Source of the DNA: DSNY01 sp016861185
GTDB lineage: Bacteria > Pseudomonadota > Gammaproteobacteria > Burkholderiales > Burkholderiaceae_F
Assembly (NCBI GenBank): GCA_030263275.1
Contig: SZOR01000024.1
Coordinates: forward strand, 1 to 41,832
DNA: 41,832 bases
Direction of reading: 5' to 3'
The notes beneath the pieces were generated by a model. The model was not told the origin of the DNA. It did not search any database and saw nothing but the letters and a program-made list of their open reading frames with translations. Positions 9,942 to 19,107 of the stretch are shown here, piece after piece (position 1 is the first letter of the stretch; every line of letters starts with the position of its first letter). The position numbers and the translations under genes are program-made.

Positions 9942-10396
9942 CAGCGCGCCCCGCCGGCTTCGATCTTGCGGTACGTGCAGAGCAGCTCGGCCTCGGCGGC
10001 GATCTGGCCGTCGACCAGCGCCTTGCCGCCGAACTTCACGACGCCGCGCATCTCGCGCAGGATCTCGACCTCGAGGCGGAGCTGATCGCCCGGACCGACC
10101 GGCCGCTTGAAGCGCGCGCCGTCGATACCCGCGAAGTAGTAGACGGAGTCCTGGTCCGGCTTCTTGCCCATCGACACGAACGACAGCACGGCAGCGGCCT
10201 GCGCCATCGCTTCGACGATCAGCACGCCGGGCATCACCGGATAGTGCGGGAAATGCCCCATGAACACCGGCTCGTTGATGCTGACGTTCTTGATCGCGAC
10301 GACGCGCTTGCCCGGTTCCAGTTCGAGGATCCGGTCGACCAGGATGATCGGATAGCGGTGCGGCAGGTGGCGCAGGATCTCGTGGATGTCCATCAT
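9941..10396 (-). CDS. fabZ: 3-hydroxyacyl-[ACP] dehydratase FabZ
   Basis: 151 residues from the first of two adjacent ATGs (10396 and 10393); the first overlaps the lpxD stop by four bases. FabZ dehydrates 3-hydroxyacyl-ACP in fatty acid elongation and competes with LpxA and LpxD for the same substrate. The hot-dog fold signature 'GHFPHYPVMPGVLIVEAMAQ' holds the catalytic His48 and Glu62. The opening 'IHEILRHLPHRYPIILVDRI' and the late 'ARFKRPVGPGDQL' are also typical. The position between lpxD and lpxA is the standard arrangement in Proteobacteria. Confidence 0.97.
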   Translation of the reverse strand: MMDIHEILRHLPHRYPIILVDRILELEPGKRVVAIKNVSINEPVFMGHFPHYPVMPGVLIVEAMAQAAAVLSFVSMGKKPDQDSVYYFAGIDGARFKRPVGPGDQLRLEVEILREMRGVVKFGGKALVDGQIAAEAELLCTYRKIEAGGAR

Positions 10397-11472
10397 GCGT
10401 CGTCGTTTCCCAGCAATCGTGCTTCCAGCTTGCGGACGCGCTCGCGCAGTTCGTCGAGGTGCCGCAGCGCTGCGGCGTTGCGCTCCCACTCGCGGTTTTT
10501 CATCAGCGGGAAGAACCCTGTGTAGAAGCCGGCCTCGCCGATCGTACGCGATACCAGCGTGCCCGAAGAAATGATCGTGCCGTCGGCGATCGACAGATGA
10601 CCGAGGATCATCGCCGCGCCGCCGAGCTGGCAGCCGCGGCCGATCGTGGCGCTGCCGGCGATGCCGACGCAGCCGGCGATCACCGTGTGCGCGCCGATGC
10701 GGCAGTTGTGGCCGATCTGGATCTGGTTGTCCATCTTGACGCCGTCCTCGACGACGGTGTCGCCCATCGTTCCGCGGTCGATCGTCGTGTTCGCGCCGAC
10801 CTCGACGTCGTCGCCGATCACCACGCGACCCGTTTGCGGGATCTTGATCCAGCGGCCGTCGAGCGGCGCGAAGCCGAAGCCGTCGGCACCGATTACCGCG
10901 CCGGCGTGCACGATGCCGCGCGCGCCGATCGCGCAGCCGGCGAGCAGCCGCGCGCCGGGATGCAGCCGTGTGGCTTCGCCGACCGCCGCGTCCGCGCCGA
11001 CGTAGCAACCCGCGCCGACCCAAGCGCGCGGGCCGATGCGCGCGCCGGCTTCGATGACCGCGAGCTCGTCGATGCGCGCGCTCGCGTCGACCGTGGCCGT
11101 CGGGGCGATGCGCGCCGACTCCGCGCGCCAGGGCTCGAACGTCGGCGCCGGTGTCAGTTGCTGCGCGGCCAGGGCGAACCACGCGTACGGCGCGTCGCAG
11201 ACGATCGTCGTCCCTTCGCCGCGACCCGACGGGAAGAGCGCAGCCGCGCTGGCCGCGTCGAGCACGATCGCACCGGCGCGGCTCGCCAGCGCAGCAGGGC
11301 GATAGCGCGGGTTGGCGAGGAAGCCGAGTTGCGTGCCGTCCGCGGTTTCGAGCGGAGCGACCGAGGCGAGGCGCCGGTCCGCGTCCCCGCTGATCGTGGC
11401 GACGAGGCGGCCGGCGGTGCTTCGTTCGATTGCGGCAGCGAGTTGCGCGACCGTCAGGCCGTCCGCGGCCAT
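10393..11472 (-). CDS. lpxD: UDP-3-O-(3-hydroxyacyl)glucosamine N-acyltransferase
   Basis: 359 residues. LpxD adds the second hydroxyacyl chain, to the 2-amino group, in lipid A synthesis. The N-terminal uridine-binding domain (to about 110) includes 'LGFLANPRY'. The beta-helix domain has many hexapeptide repeats and the conserved 'IGADGFGFAPLDGRWIKIPQ' (194-213). The catalytic His is His255 of 'KMDNQIQIGHNCRIG'. The C terminus ends in a charged helix ('LDELRERVRKLEARL'), as usual for trimer packing and ACP binding. ATG at 11472, four bases after the skp stop. Confidence 0.97.
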   Translation of the reverse strand: MAADGLTVAQLAAAIERSTAGRLVATISGDADRRLASVAPLETADGTQLGFLANPRYRPAALASRAGAIVLDAASAAALFPSGRGEGTTIVCDAPYAWFALAAQQLTPAPTFEPWRAESARIAPTATVDASARIDELAVIEAGARIGPRAWVGAGCYVGADAAVGEATRLHPGARLLAGCAIGARGIVHAGAVIGADGFGFAPLDGRWIKIPQTGRVVIGDDVEVGANTTIDRGTMGDTVVEDGVKMDNQIQIGHNCRIGAHTVIAGCVGIAGSATIGRGCQLGGAAMILGHLSIADGTIISSGTLVSRTIGEAGFYTGFFPLMKNREWERNAAALRHLDELRERVRKLEARLLGNDDA

Positions 11473-11476
11473 CGGC

Positions 11477-11989
11477 TCACTTGCCGTTGTTGAGCGCGCG
11501 CAGGACCTTTTCCGTGATGTCGACGCGCGGGCTGAAGAACACGGCGTCCTGCACGATCAGATCGAACTTCTCCTGTTCGGCGATCTGCCGCACGATGCGC
11601 TGCGCGCGGTCGAGCAGCGCCTGCAGTTCCTCGTTGCGGCGCTGATTCAGGTCCTCGCGGAATTCGCGCTGGCGGCGCTGCAGCTCGCGGTCCATCTCCG
11701 CGAGTTCGCGCTGCCGCTTGTTGCGCTCGGCCTCGGCGAGCACGGGTGCGTCCTTCTCGAAGCGCTCGGCTGCCGCCTTCAGCTTCTGTCCCATGTCCTG
11801 CAGCTCGCGATCGCGCTTCGCGAACTCCGTCTCGAGCTTCTGCGCGGCCGCCCGCGCGGGCGCCGAGTCGCGCAGAATGCGCTCCGAGTTCACGTAGCCG
11901 AGCTTCAGTTCCTGCGCGTGCGCCGCGGGCGGCGCCAGCGCCAGCGCCATCGGCAGAAAAGCCGACGCGAGCCTCAGCCAGCCTTTCAT
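11477..11989 (-). CDS. skp: Periplasmic OmpH/Skp-family chaperone
   Basis: 170 residues from the ATG at 11989, which has GAGG six bases ahead; an in-frame ATG at 12028 would add 13 residues that do not look like a signal peptide. Residues 1-26 form a Sec signal ('MKGWLRLASAFLPMALALAP...AHA') cleaved before QELKLGYVN. 'LGYVNSERIL' is the family opening. The middle is a long charged coiled coil rich in Glu, Arg, Gln and Ala, forming the arms of the trimeric 'jellyfish'. The C terminus ('FDLIVQDAVFFSPRVDITEKV') returns to the body domain. Skp holds unfolded outer-membrane proteins for BamA, encoded immediately upstream. Confidence 0.93.
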   Translation of the reverse strand: MKGWLRLASAFLPMALALAPPAAHAQELKLGYVNSERILRDSAPARAAAQKLETEFAKRDRELQDMGQKLKAAAERFEKDAPVLAEAERNKRQRELAEMDRELQRRQREFREDLNQRRNEELQALLDRAQRIVRQIAEQEKFDLIVQDAVFFSPRVDITEKVLRALNNGK

Positions 11990-12059
11990 CGAGAGCCTCG
12001 TCTTCACTGGGGTCGCGTATTCTGCCATAGGGGTCCGCGTTCTCCGCCGCCTACAGCGC

Positions 12060-14369
12060 TCAGAAGCCCGTGCCGATCTGGAACTGGAAGCGCTGCGTGC
12101 GATCGAGCGGCTCGGTCTTAAGCGGGTACGCGTAGCTCAGCTTCAGCGGACCGATCGGCGAAATCCACGCGATGCCGATGCCCGCCGAATAGCGCAGGTC
12201 GCCGAGACGCACCGGCTCGCCCACGCCCCACACCTGGCCGGCGTCGACGAACGCGAGCGCGCGCAGCGTGCGGTCCGCGCCCGGCAGCGGCAGCAGCGCT
12301 TCGACCGAGCCGTTGATCCGGCGCGTGCCGCCAAGCGGGTCGCCGAGCGCGTCGCGCGGACCGAGCGAGCCGCCGTCGAAGCCGCGCACGCTGCCGATGC
12401 CGCCCGCGTAGAAGTTCTTGAACAGCGGATAGGCTTTGCCGTCGTAGCCGCCGCCGACGCCGACTTCGCCGTTGAACGCGAGCGTGAAGCGGCTCGTCAG
12501 CGGCATGAACTGCTGGTACTGGTAGGTCAGCCGGTAGTACTGCAGATCGAGCGCCGGCGTACCGACCTCGAGGAAGGCGCGCTGGTAGCGCCCGCGCGTA
12601 GGTACGAGGATGTTGTCGCGGCTGTCGCGCGCCCAGCCGACGGTGCCGATCAGCGCCTGCGTCTCCTGCCCGAAGCGGTTGACGTAGTCGACGTAGCGCA
12701 GCGGGCTGAACGGCGTCAGCGCGATGCGCGTCCCCTCGTAGCCCAACCCGAAGAACACCGTGTCGAACTCGGTGAACGGCACGCCGAAGCGAACCGCGCC
12801 GCCGCGCTGCGTGAAGTCGACGCTGCCGAGATTCAGGCGCGCGAGGTCGGACTTGCGCTCGAAGATCTCCGTCGTGCGGCTGATGCCGTCGATCGTCACG
12901 TACGGGTCGACGTGCGTCACCGCGAGCGTGCGGTTGGCGCGGCTCGTGTTGACCTCGAACGAAATCGCGTGGCCCGAGCCGAGCACGTTCTGCTGCGTGT
13001 ACGCCGCCTGCAGCACGAGCTTTTCGGTGCTCGAATAGCCCGCGCCGGCCTGGATGTTGCCGGTCGGCCGCTCCTTGATGTTGAAGTTCACGTCGATCTG
13101 GTCGAGCGATCCGGGCACCGCGGGCGTTTCGACCTCGACCTTCTCGAAGAAGCCGAGGCGGTCGATACGGTCGCGCGACAGCCGCACCTTCTCCGAGTCG
13201 AACCAGGCGTTCTCGAACTGGCGCACCTCGCGGCGGATGATCTCGTCGCGCGTGCGCGCGTTGCCGGTGATGTTGACGCGCCGCACGTACACGCGGCGGC
13301 CTGGGTCGACCAGGATCGTGAACGCGACCTCGCGCTTCTCCCGGTTCGCCTCCGGCACCGGGTTGGCCGACGCGAAGGCGTAGCCGAGCTGGCTGAAGCG
13401 GTCGGTGATGCGCTTGGACACGTTGTTCAGCCGTTCGGCGTTGAAGGTTTCGCCGGGTTTCACGTCGATCAGCGCCCGCAGCTCGTCTTCCAGTCCGAGC
13501 AGCTCGCCCGCGAGCTTGACCTCCGAGATCGTGTAGCGCTCGCCCTCGATCAGGTTGATCGTGATGTGGATGTCCTGTTTGTCGGGGCTGATCGACACCT
13601 GCGTGGACTCGACGTTGAAGTCGAGGTAGCCGCGGTTCAGGTAGAAGCTGCGCAGCGTCTCGAGGTCGCCCTGCAGCTTCTGCCGCGCGTACTGGTCGCG
13701 CTTCGTGTACCAGGTGAACCAGCCGGGTGTGGACAGTTCGATTTCGCGCAGAAGCTGGCGGTCCGTGAACGCCCTGTTGCCCGTGAAGCGGATCGAGCGG
13801 ATGCGCGCTGCCTCGCCTTCGTCGACCGCCATCACGATGTTGACGCGGTTGCGTTCGACCGGCGTCACGGTCGTCGTCACCTGCACCGCGTACAGGCCGC
13901 GGCCGAGGTACTGGCGCTTCAGTTCCTGCTCGGCGCGCTCCAGCAGCGAGCGATCGAACACGCGCGCCTCGGCGAGTCCGACCTCGCGCAGCGACTTCTT
14001 CACCGCGTCCTTGTCGAACTCCTTGATGCCGGTGAACTCGATCGACGCGATCGCCGGCCTCTCCTCGACGACGACGACGAGCACGTCGCCGTCGACCTCG
14101 AGCCGCACGTCCTTGAACAGTCCCGTCGCGTACAAGGCGCGGATCGCGGCCACGCCCTTTTCCGGGTCGAAGCGGTCGCCGACGCGCAGCGGCAGGTAAC
14201 TGAACACCGTGCCGGCTTCGGTACGCTGGATGCCTTCGACGCGGATGTCCTTGACGACGAACTCCTGCGCGAACGCGGCGGCGGCAAAGGCCGAAAGAAC
14301 GGCGGCGGCCACGCCGCGCAACGTCGTCCCGACGCCGCGTCGCGATCGACGGCGGAATGCGTGCTTCAA
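12060..14369 (-). CDS. bamA: Outer membrane protein assembly factor BamA
   Basis: 769 residues. BamA inserts beta-barrel proteins into the outer membrane. A signal peptide (about 1-34, ending AAAFA before QEF) precedes five POTRA domains (about 35-432; for example 'DIRVEGIQRTEAGTVFSYLP' and 'VYVRRVNITGNARTRDEIIR'). The 16-strand barrel follows, with loop-6 motif VRGF in 'GGIGSVRGFDGGSLGPRD' and a C-terminal Phe ('FQFQIGTGF') as the insertion signal. No ATG exists in frame near the N terminus: the start used here is TTG at 14369, with no clear ribosome site. Another TTG 16 codons later would still leave a signal peptide. It lies 37 bases after rseP, as is common. Confidence 0.96.
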   Translation of the reverse strand: MKHAFRRRSRRGVGTTLRGVAAAVLSAFAAAAFAQEFVVKDIRVEGIQRTEAGTVFSYLPLRVGDRFDPEKGVAAIRALYATGLFKDVRLEVDGDVLVVVVEERPAIASIEFTGIKEFDKDAVKKSLREVGLAEARVFDRSLLERAEQELKRQYLGRGLYAVQVTTTVTPVERNRVNIVMAVDEGEAARIRSIRFTGNRAFTDRQLLREIELSTPGWFTWYTKRDQYARQKLQGDLETLRSFYLNRGYLDFNVESTQVSISPDKQDIHITINLIEGERYTISEVKLAGELLGLEDELRALIDVKPGETFNAERLNNVSKRITDRFSQLGYAFASANPVPEANREKREVAFTILVDPGRRVYVRRVNITGNARTRDEIIRREVRQFENAWFDSEKVRLSRDRIDRLGFFEKVEVETPAVPGSLDQIDVNFNIKERPTGNIQAGAGYSSTEKLVLQAAYTQQNVLGSGHAISFEVNTSRANRTLAVTHVDPYVTIDGISRTTEIFERKSDLARLNLGSVDFTQRGGAVRFGVPFTEFDTVFFGLGYEGTRIALTPFSPLRYVDYVNRFGQETQALIGTVGWARDSRDNILVPTRGRYQRAFLEVGTPALDLQYYRLTYQYQQFMPLTSRFTLAFNGEVGVGGGYDGKAYPLFKNFYAGGIGSVRGFDGGSLGPRDALGDPLGGTRRINGSVEALLPLPGADRTLRALAFVDAGQVWGVGEPVRLGDLRYSAGIGIAWISPIGPLKLSYAYPLKTEPLDRTQRFQFQIGTGF

Positions 14370-14406
14370 GGTCGGATCAGGTGCAGAGAAGTGAGGCGGC
14401 GGGATC

Positions 14407-15759
14407 TCAGAGGAGCAGTCGTGTCAGATCGTTGTATAACGCCAGCGCCGTCAGCAGGACCAGCACGCCGATGCCGGCGCGGTGCCCCCACTCGACGATC
14501 CAATCGGCCGGCGGGCTGCCCTTCAGAATTTCGACGAGATAGTACAGCAAGTGCCCTCCATCGAGCATCGGGATGGGCAGCAGGTTCAGCACGCCGAGGC
14601 TGATCGACACGAGTGCGAGGAAGCTCAGATACGCGACGATGCCGATGCTCGCCGTCTTGCCGGCGTAGTCGGCGATCGTCACCGGCCCCGACAGGTTCTT
14701 CCACGACGCCTCGCCGGTGATCATCTTGCCCAGCATCCGCAGCGAGAAGATCGCCGTGTCCCACGTGCGCTCGACCGCGAGCCCGACGCTCTCGATCGGT
14801 CCGTAACGCACCTTGACGAGTTCGGGACGGTCGCCGACCTCGGCGCCGATGCGACCGACCGTCTGCCCGCTTTCGTCGACGACGCGCGCGGGCGCCACAG
14901 TCACTACGCGCGTGCGCCCTTCGCGCTCGATCAGCAGCTCGAGCTCGACGCCGGGCGAGCGGCGGATCGCGTCGATCAGCTCGCGCGCCGAAGCGACCGG
15001 CCGGCGGCCGATCTCGAGCACGCGGTCGCCGGGCTGCAGCCCGGCGCGCTGCGCCGCGCCGCCTTCGGCAAGCCGGCCCACGCGCGGCGGCCCGGCGTAC
15101 GGCGCGAGCCCGACGCGCGGCATCGGGTTGCCTTCGGTGTCTTCTTTCGTGAGCCCCGAAAGGTCGAGCCGCAGCTCGCGCGTGACGCCGTTGGCGCCTT
15201 GCACCTGAACGTCGAACGCGCGCCGGTCGACCGCGCGCTGCAGGACGAGCCAGTTCAGTTCGTTCCACGAACGCACGCGCTCGTCGTCGATCGCGAGCAC
15301 GAGGTCGCCGCGCACGAAGCCCGCGCGTTCCGCCGGCGAATCCGCGGCGGGCGCCCCAACGACCGCCTTGGGTTCCATCACGCCGACGACGTTGAGCCCC
15401 CAGTACACGCCGACGGCCAGCAGCAGGTTGGCAAGCGGACCCGCCAGCACGATCGCGATGCGCCGGCCGACGGGCTGGCGGTTGAACGCGCGCGGGAGAT
15501 CGGCCGGCGCGATCGGACCGATGTCGTCGTCGCGTTCGTCGAGCATGCGCACGTAGCCGCCGAGCGGAATCGCGGCGACGACCCATTCGGTGCGATCCGG
15601 CCCGCGTACCGCGCGCACGAGCGGCCGGCCGAAACCGATCGAGAAGCGCAGCACCTTGACGCCGCAGCGGCGCGCGACCCAGTAGTGGCCGTACTCGTGG
15701 ATCACGATCAGCACGCCCAGCGTGACCAGGAAGGCAAGTACCGTGGTGACAAAAGTCAT
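14407..15759 (-). CDS. rseP: RIP metalloprotease RseP (site-2 protease)
   Basis: 450 residues. This inner-membrane zinc protease cuts RseA within the membrane to release sigma-E, and clears signal-peptide remnants. The zinc motif HEYGH lies at 21-25 in the first membrane helix. Two periplasmic PDZ domains follow ('VGAPAADSPAERAGFVRGD' and 'GRLAEGGAAQRAGLQPGDR'). The third zinc ligand lies in 'LLPIPMLDGGHLLYYLVEIL' near the C terminus, ahead of the last helix. ATG 15759 overlaps the dxr stop by four bases, so coupling is likely. It sits directly upstream of bamA, linking envelope stress control to the machinery it protects. Confidence 0.96.
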   Translation of the reverse strand: MTFVTTVLAFLVTLGVLIVIHEYGHYWVARRCGVKVLRFSIGFGRPLVRAVRGPDRTEWVVAAIPLGGYVRMLDERDDDIGPIAPADLPRAFNRQPVGRRIAIVLAGPLANLLLAVGVYWGLNVVGVMEPKAVVGAPAADSPAERAGFVRGDLVLAIDDERVRSWNELNWLVLQRAVDRRAFDVQVQGANGVTRELRLDLSGLTKEDTEGNPMPRVGLAPYAGPPRVGRLAEGGAAQRAGLQPGDRVLEIGRRPVASARELIDAIRRSPGVELELLIEREGRTRVVTVAPARVVDESGQTVGRIGAEVGDRPELVKVRYGPIESVGLAVERTWDTAIFSLRMLGKMITGEASWKNLSGPVTIADYAGKTASIGIVAYLSFLALVSISLGVLNLLPIPMLDGGHLLYYLVEILKGSPPADWIVEWGHRAGIGVLVLLTALALYNDLTRLLL

Positions 15760-16928
15760 CGGATCCCCAAGGTGGCCGCAGCCTGCGCGGCCGCGCGTCG
15801 CGCCGCGCCGTCGATCGCGAGCACCTCGTCGACCGACTGCGGCGCCGCCGGGGCGAGGCGGCCGAGCGTCTCTTCGATCACGGCGGCGATCGCCACGAAT
15901 GGCAGACGCCTTTCCAAAAAAGCTTCGACCGCGATCTCGTTGGCGGCGTTCAACACGATGCAGGCGGCCGGACCCGCCTGCAGCGCGCGGTAGGCAAGCG
16001 CGAGGCAGGGAAAGCGCGTCAGGTCGGGTGCCTCGAAGCTCAGCGCGCCGAGCTGCGTGAAATCAAGCGTCGCCGAGCCGCTTTCGATGCGGTCCGGCCA
16101 GCCGAGCGCGTACGCGATCGGTGTGCGCATGTCGGGCGTGCCGAGCTGCGCGACCACGGAGCCGTCGCCGAACTCGACCATCGAATGGATCACGCTCTGC
16201 GGGTGGACGACGACGGCGATGCGCTCAGCATCGAACCCGAACAGCCGGCTCGCTTCGATGACCTCGAGCCCCTTGTTCATCAGCGTGGCGGAGTCGACCG
16301 AGATCTTGCGTCCCATGACCCAGTTCGGGTGCGCGCAAGCCTGCTCGGGCGTGACCGCCGAAAGGTCCAGCTGCTGCCGAAACGGCCCGCCCGAGGCGGT
16401 CAGAATCAGTCGGCGCACGTCGCGTTCGAGCTGCCGCGCGCCGGCCAGGCATTGGTGAATCGCGTTGTGCTCGCTGTCCACCGGCAGCAGCGTGGCGCCG
16501 CCGGCGCGCACCGCATCGGTCAGCAGCGCGCCGGCGCAGACGACCGCCTCCTTGTTCGCCAGCAGCAGGCGTTTGCCGGCGCGCGCCGCGGTCAGCGTCG
16601 GCACGAGCCCCGCCGCACCCACGATCGCTGCGACGACGATCGGTGCGCCCGGCAAGGTGGCCGCGTGCGCCAGCGCCGCCGCGCCCGCGGCCGCTTCGGT
16701 CGGCAGGCCGCTCGCGCGCAATCCTTCCCGCAGCGCGATCGCGAGCCCCTCGTCGCCGATGACCGCGAGTTTCGGCCGGTGGCGCGCGCAGATGTCGACC
16801 AGCGCCTCGACGCTCGTCTGCGCGGTGACCGCTTCGACGTGAAAGCGCTGCGGATGGCGCTCGATCACGTCGAGCGTGCTTGCGCCGATCGAGCCGGTCG
16901 CCCCGAGAATCACCACGCCTTGCGTCAT
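15756..16928 (-). CDS. dxr: 1-deoxy-D-xylulose 5-phosphate reductoisomerase
   Basis: 390 residues. Dxr makes 2-C-methyl-D-erythritol 4-phosphate, the committed step of the MEP isoprenoid pathway that supplies UppS. The NADPH-binding start is 'VVILGATGSIGASTLDVIER' (5-24). 'LLLANKEAVV' (121-130) and 'PVDSEHNAIHQCL' (149-161) follow; metal ligands are Asp151, Glu153 and Glu222 ('LMNKGLEVIEA'). The flexible substrate lid 'PNWVMGRKISVDSATL' is present. ATG 16928 overlaps the cdsA stop by four bases, and its own stop overlaps the rseP start. Substrate and metal residues appear intact. Confidence 0.97.
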   Translation of the reverse strand: MTQGVVILGATGSIGASTLDVIERHPQRFHVEAVTAQTSVEALVDICARHRPKLAVIGDEGLAIALREGLRASGLPTEAAAGAAALAHAATLPGAPIVVAAIVGAAGLVPTLTAARAGKRLLLANKEAVVCAGALLTDAVRAGGATLLPVDSEHNAIHQCLAGARQLERDVRRLILTASGGPFRQQLDLSAVTPEQACAHPNWVMGRKISVDSATLMNKGLEVIEASRLFGFDAERIAVVVHPQSVIHSMVEFGDGSVVAQLGTPDMRTPIAYALGWPDRIESGSATLDFTQLGALSFEAPDLTRFPCLALAYRALQAGPAACIVLNAANEIAVEAFLERRLPFVAIAAVIEETLGRLAPAAPQSVDEVLAIDGAARRAAAQAAATLGIR

Positions 16929-17755
16929 GTCGCAAGCTGCCTCAGCAGGACCGCCGCCGGCAGCGCCGGCAGCAGCGCATCGATGCGATCGAGCACGCCG
17001 CCGTGGCCCGGCAGCAGCCGGCCGCTGTCCTTCACGCCGGCCTGCCGCTTCAGCAGGCTCTCGAACAGATCGCCGACGATCGACAGCGCCACCAGCAGCG
17101 CGAGCGCGAGCAGCGCGATGCCCGGCGGCAGCGTCCGCAGCAGCCACGTCGAGAACAGGGCGAGCTGCGGCGCCGCCGCGGCCAGCAGCAGCGCGATCGC
17201 CAGCACCGCAATCATCGCACCGCCCGCACCGGCCCAGGTCTTGCCCGGACTGATGTGCGGCGCGAGCTTGCGTTTGCCGAAAGCGCGGCCGGCGAAATAC
17301 GCGGCGATGTCGGCGATCCAGACCACTGCGGCCGCGGAAAACAGCATCAGCACGCCGTCGCGGTAAAGCTGCAGCGCGGCGACCCACGCGGCCGCCAGCA
17401 ATGCCACGCCCAGCGCGCTTTTGACTCCGGCCGCGAAGCGAATGCCGCCGTGCTCGGCCCGCAGCAGCAGCGGACCGATCAGCGCCCAGGCCGCGCAGGC
17501 AACGACGACGATCGCGGTCACTGCGCCGTCGCGCGGCCACGCGGCGAGCACCTCGAGCCCGAACAGCGACGCGCCCAGCACGAGCGCGGCGCCGAGCGCG
17601 ACCGCCGGCGCGTGGGCAGCGAGCCTGGCCCATTCGTAGGCGGCCGCGCCGATGACCAGCGACATCGCCGCCGCGAAGACCGTGTGCCCCGCGACGAGGG
17701 CGCCGATCAGCGCGAGCAGAAGGATCACCGCGGTGACGACGCGCTGCCCGAGCAT
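16925..17755 (-). CDS. cdsA: Phosphatidate cytidylyltransferase
   Basis: 276 residues, strongly hydrophobic with about eight membrane segments. CdsA makes CDP-diacylglycerol from phosphatidate and CTP, the branch point to all phospholipids. The family signature lies near the C terminus: 'SIVGDLFESLLKRQAGVKDS' followed by GRLLPGHGGVLDRIDALL, with the conserved acidic residues that bind metal. 'FGKRKLAPHISPGKTWAGAGG' in the middle is also diagnostic. ATG at 17755, seven bases after the uppS stop. Order uppS-cdsA-dxr is the standard one in Proteobacteria. Confidence 0.96.
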   Translation of the reverse strand: MLGQRVVTAVILLLALIGALVAGHTVFAAAMSLVIGAAAYEWARLAAHAPAVALGAALVLGASLFGLEVLAAWPRDGAVTAIVVVACAAWALIGPLLLRAEHGGIRFAAGVKSALGVALLAAAWVAALQLYRDGVLMLFSAAAVVWIADIAAYFAGRAFGKRKLAPHISPGKTWAGAGGAMIAVLAIALLLAAAAPQLALFSTWLLRTLPPGIALLALALLVALSIVGDLFESLLKRQAGVKDSGRLLPGHGGVLDRIDALLPALPAAVLLRQLAT

Positions 17756-17762
17756 GGCCGCC

Positions 17763-18497
17763 TCAGGGGGAAACAGCGAGCTGCGCGCTGGTGCGGCCGA
17801 ATCGGCGCTCGCGCGTCGCGTACCAGGCCAGCGCCGCGTCCAGCGCGTTGGCGTCGAAATCGGGCCACAGCAGATCGGTGAAATACAGCTCGGCGTACGC
17901 CGACTGCCAGAGCAGGAAGTTGCTGATGCGCTGTTCGCCGCCGGTGCGGATCAGCAGGTCCACGTCGGGCGCAAAGGCGAGCGCGAGATGCCGTGCGAGC
18001 AGCGCTTCGTCGACCGCCGCAGGCCGTGCCGCGACCGAAGGATCCGCCGCGAGCAGTGCGCGCACCGCCTGAACGATGTCCCAACGGCCGCCATAGCTCG
18101 CGCAAATGGTCAGCTTGAGCTTCTCGTTGCCCGCGGTCTGCGCCTCGGCTTCCGCGATGTGCCGCCGCAGTTCGGGCTCGAACGCGTCGAGTTCGCCGAC
18201 GACGCGCAGCCGCACGCCGTTGTCGCGCAGCCTGCCGACCTCCTTCTGCAGCGCCGACAGGAATAGCCGCATCAGCACCGAGACCTCGTCGGCCGGACGG
18301 CGCCAGTTTTCCGAACTGAACGCGAACAACGTCAGGAACTCGATGCCGCGGCGCCCGCCCGCCTCGATGACGGCGCGCACCGCGTCGACGCCGCGCGAGT
18401 GTCCGGCGACGCGCGGCAGATGCCGATGCGTCGCCCAGCGTCCGTTGCCGTCCATGATGACGGCGACGTGGCGCGGGATCTTCGTGTGCTTGGACAC
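17763..18497 (-). CDS. uppS: Undecaprenyl diphosphate synthase (cis-prenyltransferase)
   Basis: 244 residues from a GTG at 18497, with AAGGT about nine bases ahead. UppS extends farnesyl diphosphate to the C55 carrier used for peptidoglycan and O-antigen. The motif 'IPRHVAVIMDGNGRWA' holds the catalytic Asp16. 'HSRGVDAVRAVIEA', 'LTLFAFSSENWRRP', 'YGGRWDIVQA' and 'DLLIRTGGEQRISNFLLWQS' are the other conserved regions. The first ATG in frame is inside the active-site motif (M15), so GTG must be the start. It is 32 bases after frr. Confidence 0.96.
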   Translation of the reverse strand: MSKHTKIPRHVAVIMDGNGRWATHRHLPRVAGHSRGVDAVRAVIEAGGRRGIEFLTLFAFSSENWRRPADEVSVLMRLFLSALQKEVGRLRDNGVRLRVVGELDAFEPELRRHIAEAEAQTAGNEKLKLTICASYGGRWDIVQAVRALLAADPSVAARPAAVDEALLARHLALAFAPDVDLLIRTGGEQRISNFLLWQSAYAELYFTDLLWPDFDANALDAALAWYATRERRFGRTSAQLAVSP

Positions 18498-18529
18498 GTG
18501 CGGCGACCTTGTCGAGCCGGCCGGGCGGC

Positions 18530-19090
18530 TCAGACGGTCATGATCTCCTTTTCCTTCTCGGCGATCAGCTTGTCGATCTCGGCGACGAAGCGGTCGGTGA
18601 GCTTCTGCACCTCGTCCTGCGCGCGCCGCTCTTCGTCTTCGGACACTTCCTTCTTCTTCAGGAGGTCCTTCAGGTGCGCGATCGCGTCGCGCCGCAGGTT
18701 GCGCACCGCGACCTTGGCGGTCTCGCCTTCGTGCCGCACGACCTTGGTCAGTTCGCGGCGCCGCTCCTCGGTGAGCGGCGGCATCGGCACGCGGATCACG
18801 TCGCCGTGCGTGGCCGGGTTCAAACCGAGGTCGGAGTCGCGGATCGCCTTCTCAATCACGGACGCCATCTTCTTCTCCCACGGCTGCACCGTGATCGTCC
18901 GGGCGTCGCCGAGCCCGACGTTCGCCACCTGCGCGATCGGCACCATCGAGCCGTAGTAGTCGACCAGCACGTGATCGAGCAGACCCGTGTGGGCGCGGCC
19001 GGTGCGGACCTTGGCCAGATCGTGTTTCAGCGTTTCCACCGACTTCTGCATCTTCTGTTCGGCGGACTTGCGAATCTCGGCGATGTTCAT
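18530..19090 (-). CDS. frr: Ribosome recycling factor
   Basis: 186 residues, the normal size. RRF with EF-G splits post-termination ribosomes. The start 'IAEIRKSAEQKMQKSVETLK' and the conserved 'LAKVRTGRAHTGLLD' are in domain I; 'VDYYGSMVPIAQVANVGLGD' and 'ARTITVQPWEKKM' belong to domain II; the C-terminal helix is 'DEVQKLTDRFVAEIDKLIAE'. The ATG at 19090 has a strong GGAGGAA site seven bases ahead. It is 17 bases after pyrH. Confidence 0.98.
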   Translation of the reverse strand: MNIAEIRKSAEQKMQKSVETLKHDLAKVRTGRAHTGLLDHVLVDYYGSMVPIAQVANVGLGDARTITVQPWEKKMASVIEKAIRDSDLGLNPATHGDVIRVPMPPLTEERRRELTKVVRHEGETAKVAVRNLRRDAIAHLKDLLKKKEVSEDEERRAQDEVQKLTDRFVAEIDKLIAEKEKEIMTV

Positions 19091-19107
19091 CTTCGTTCCT
19101 CCGCAAC

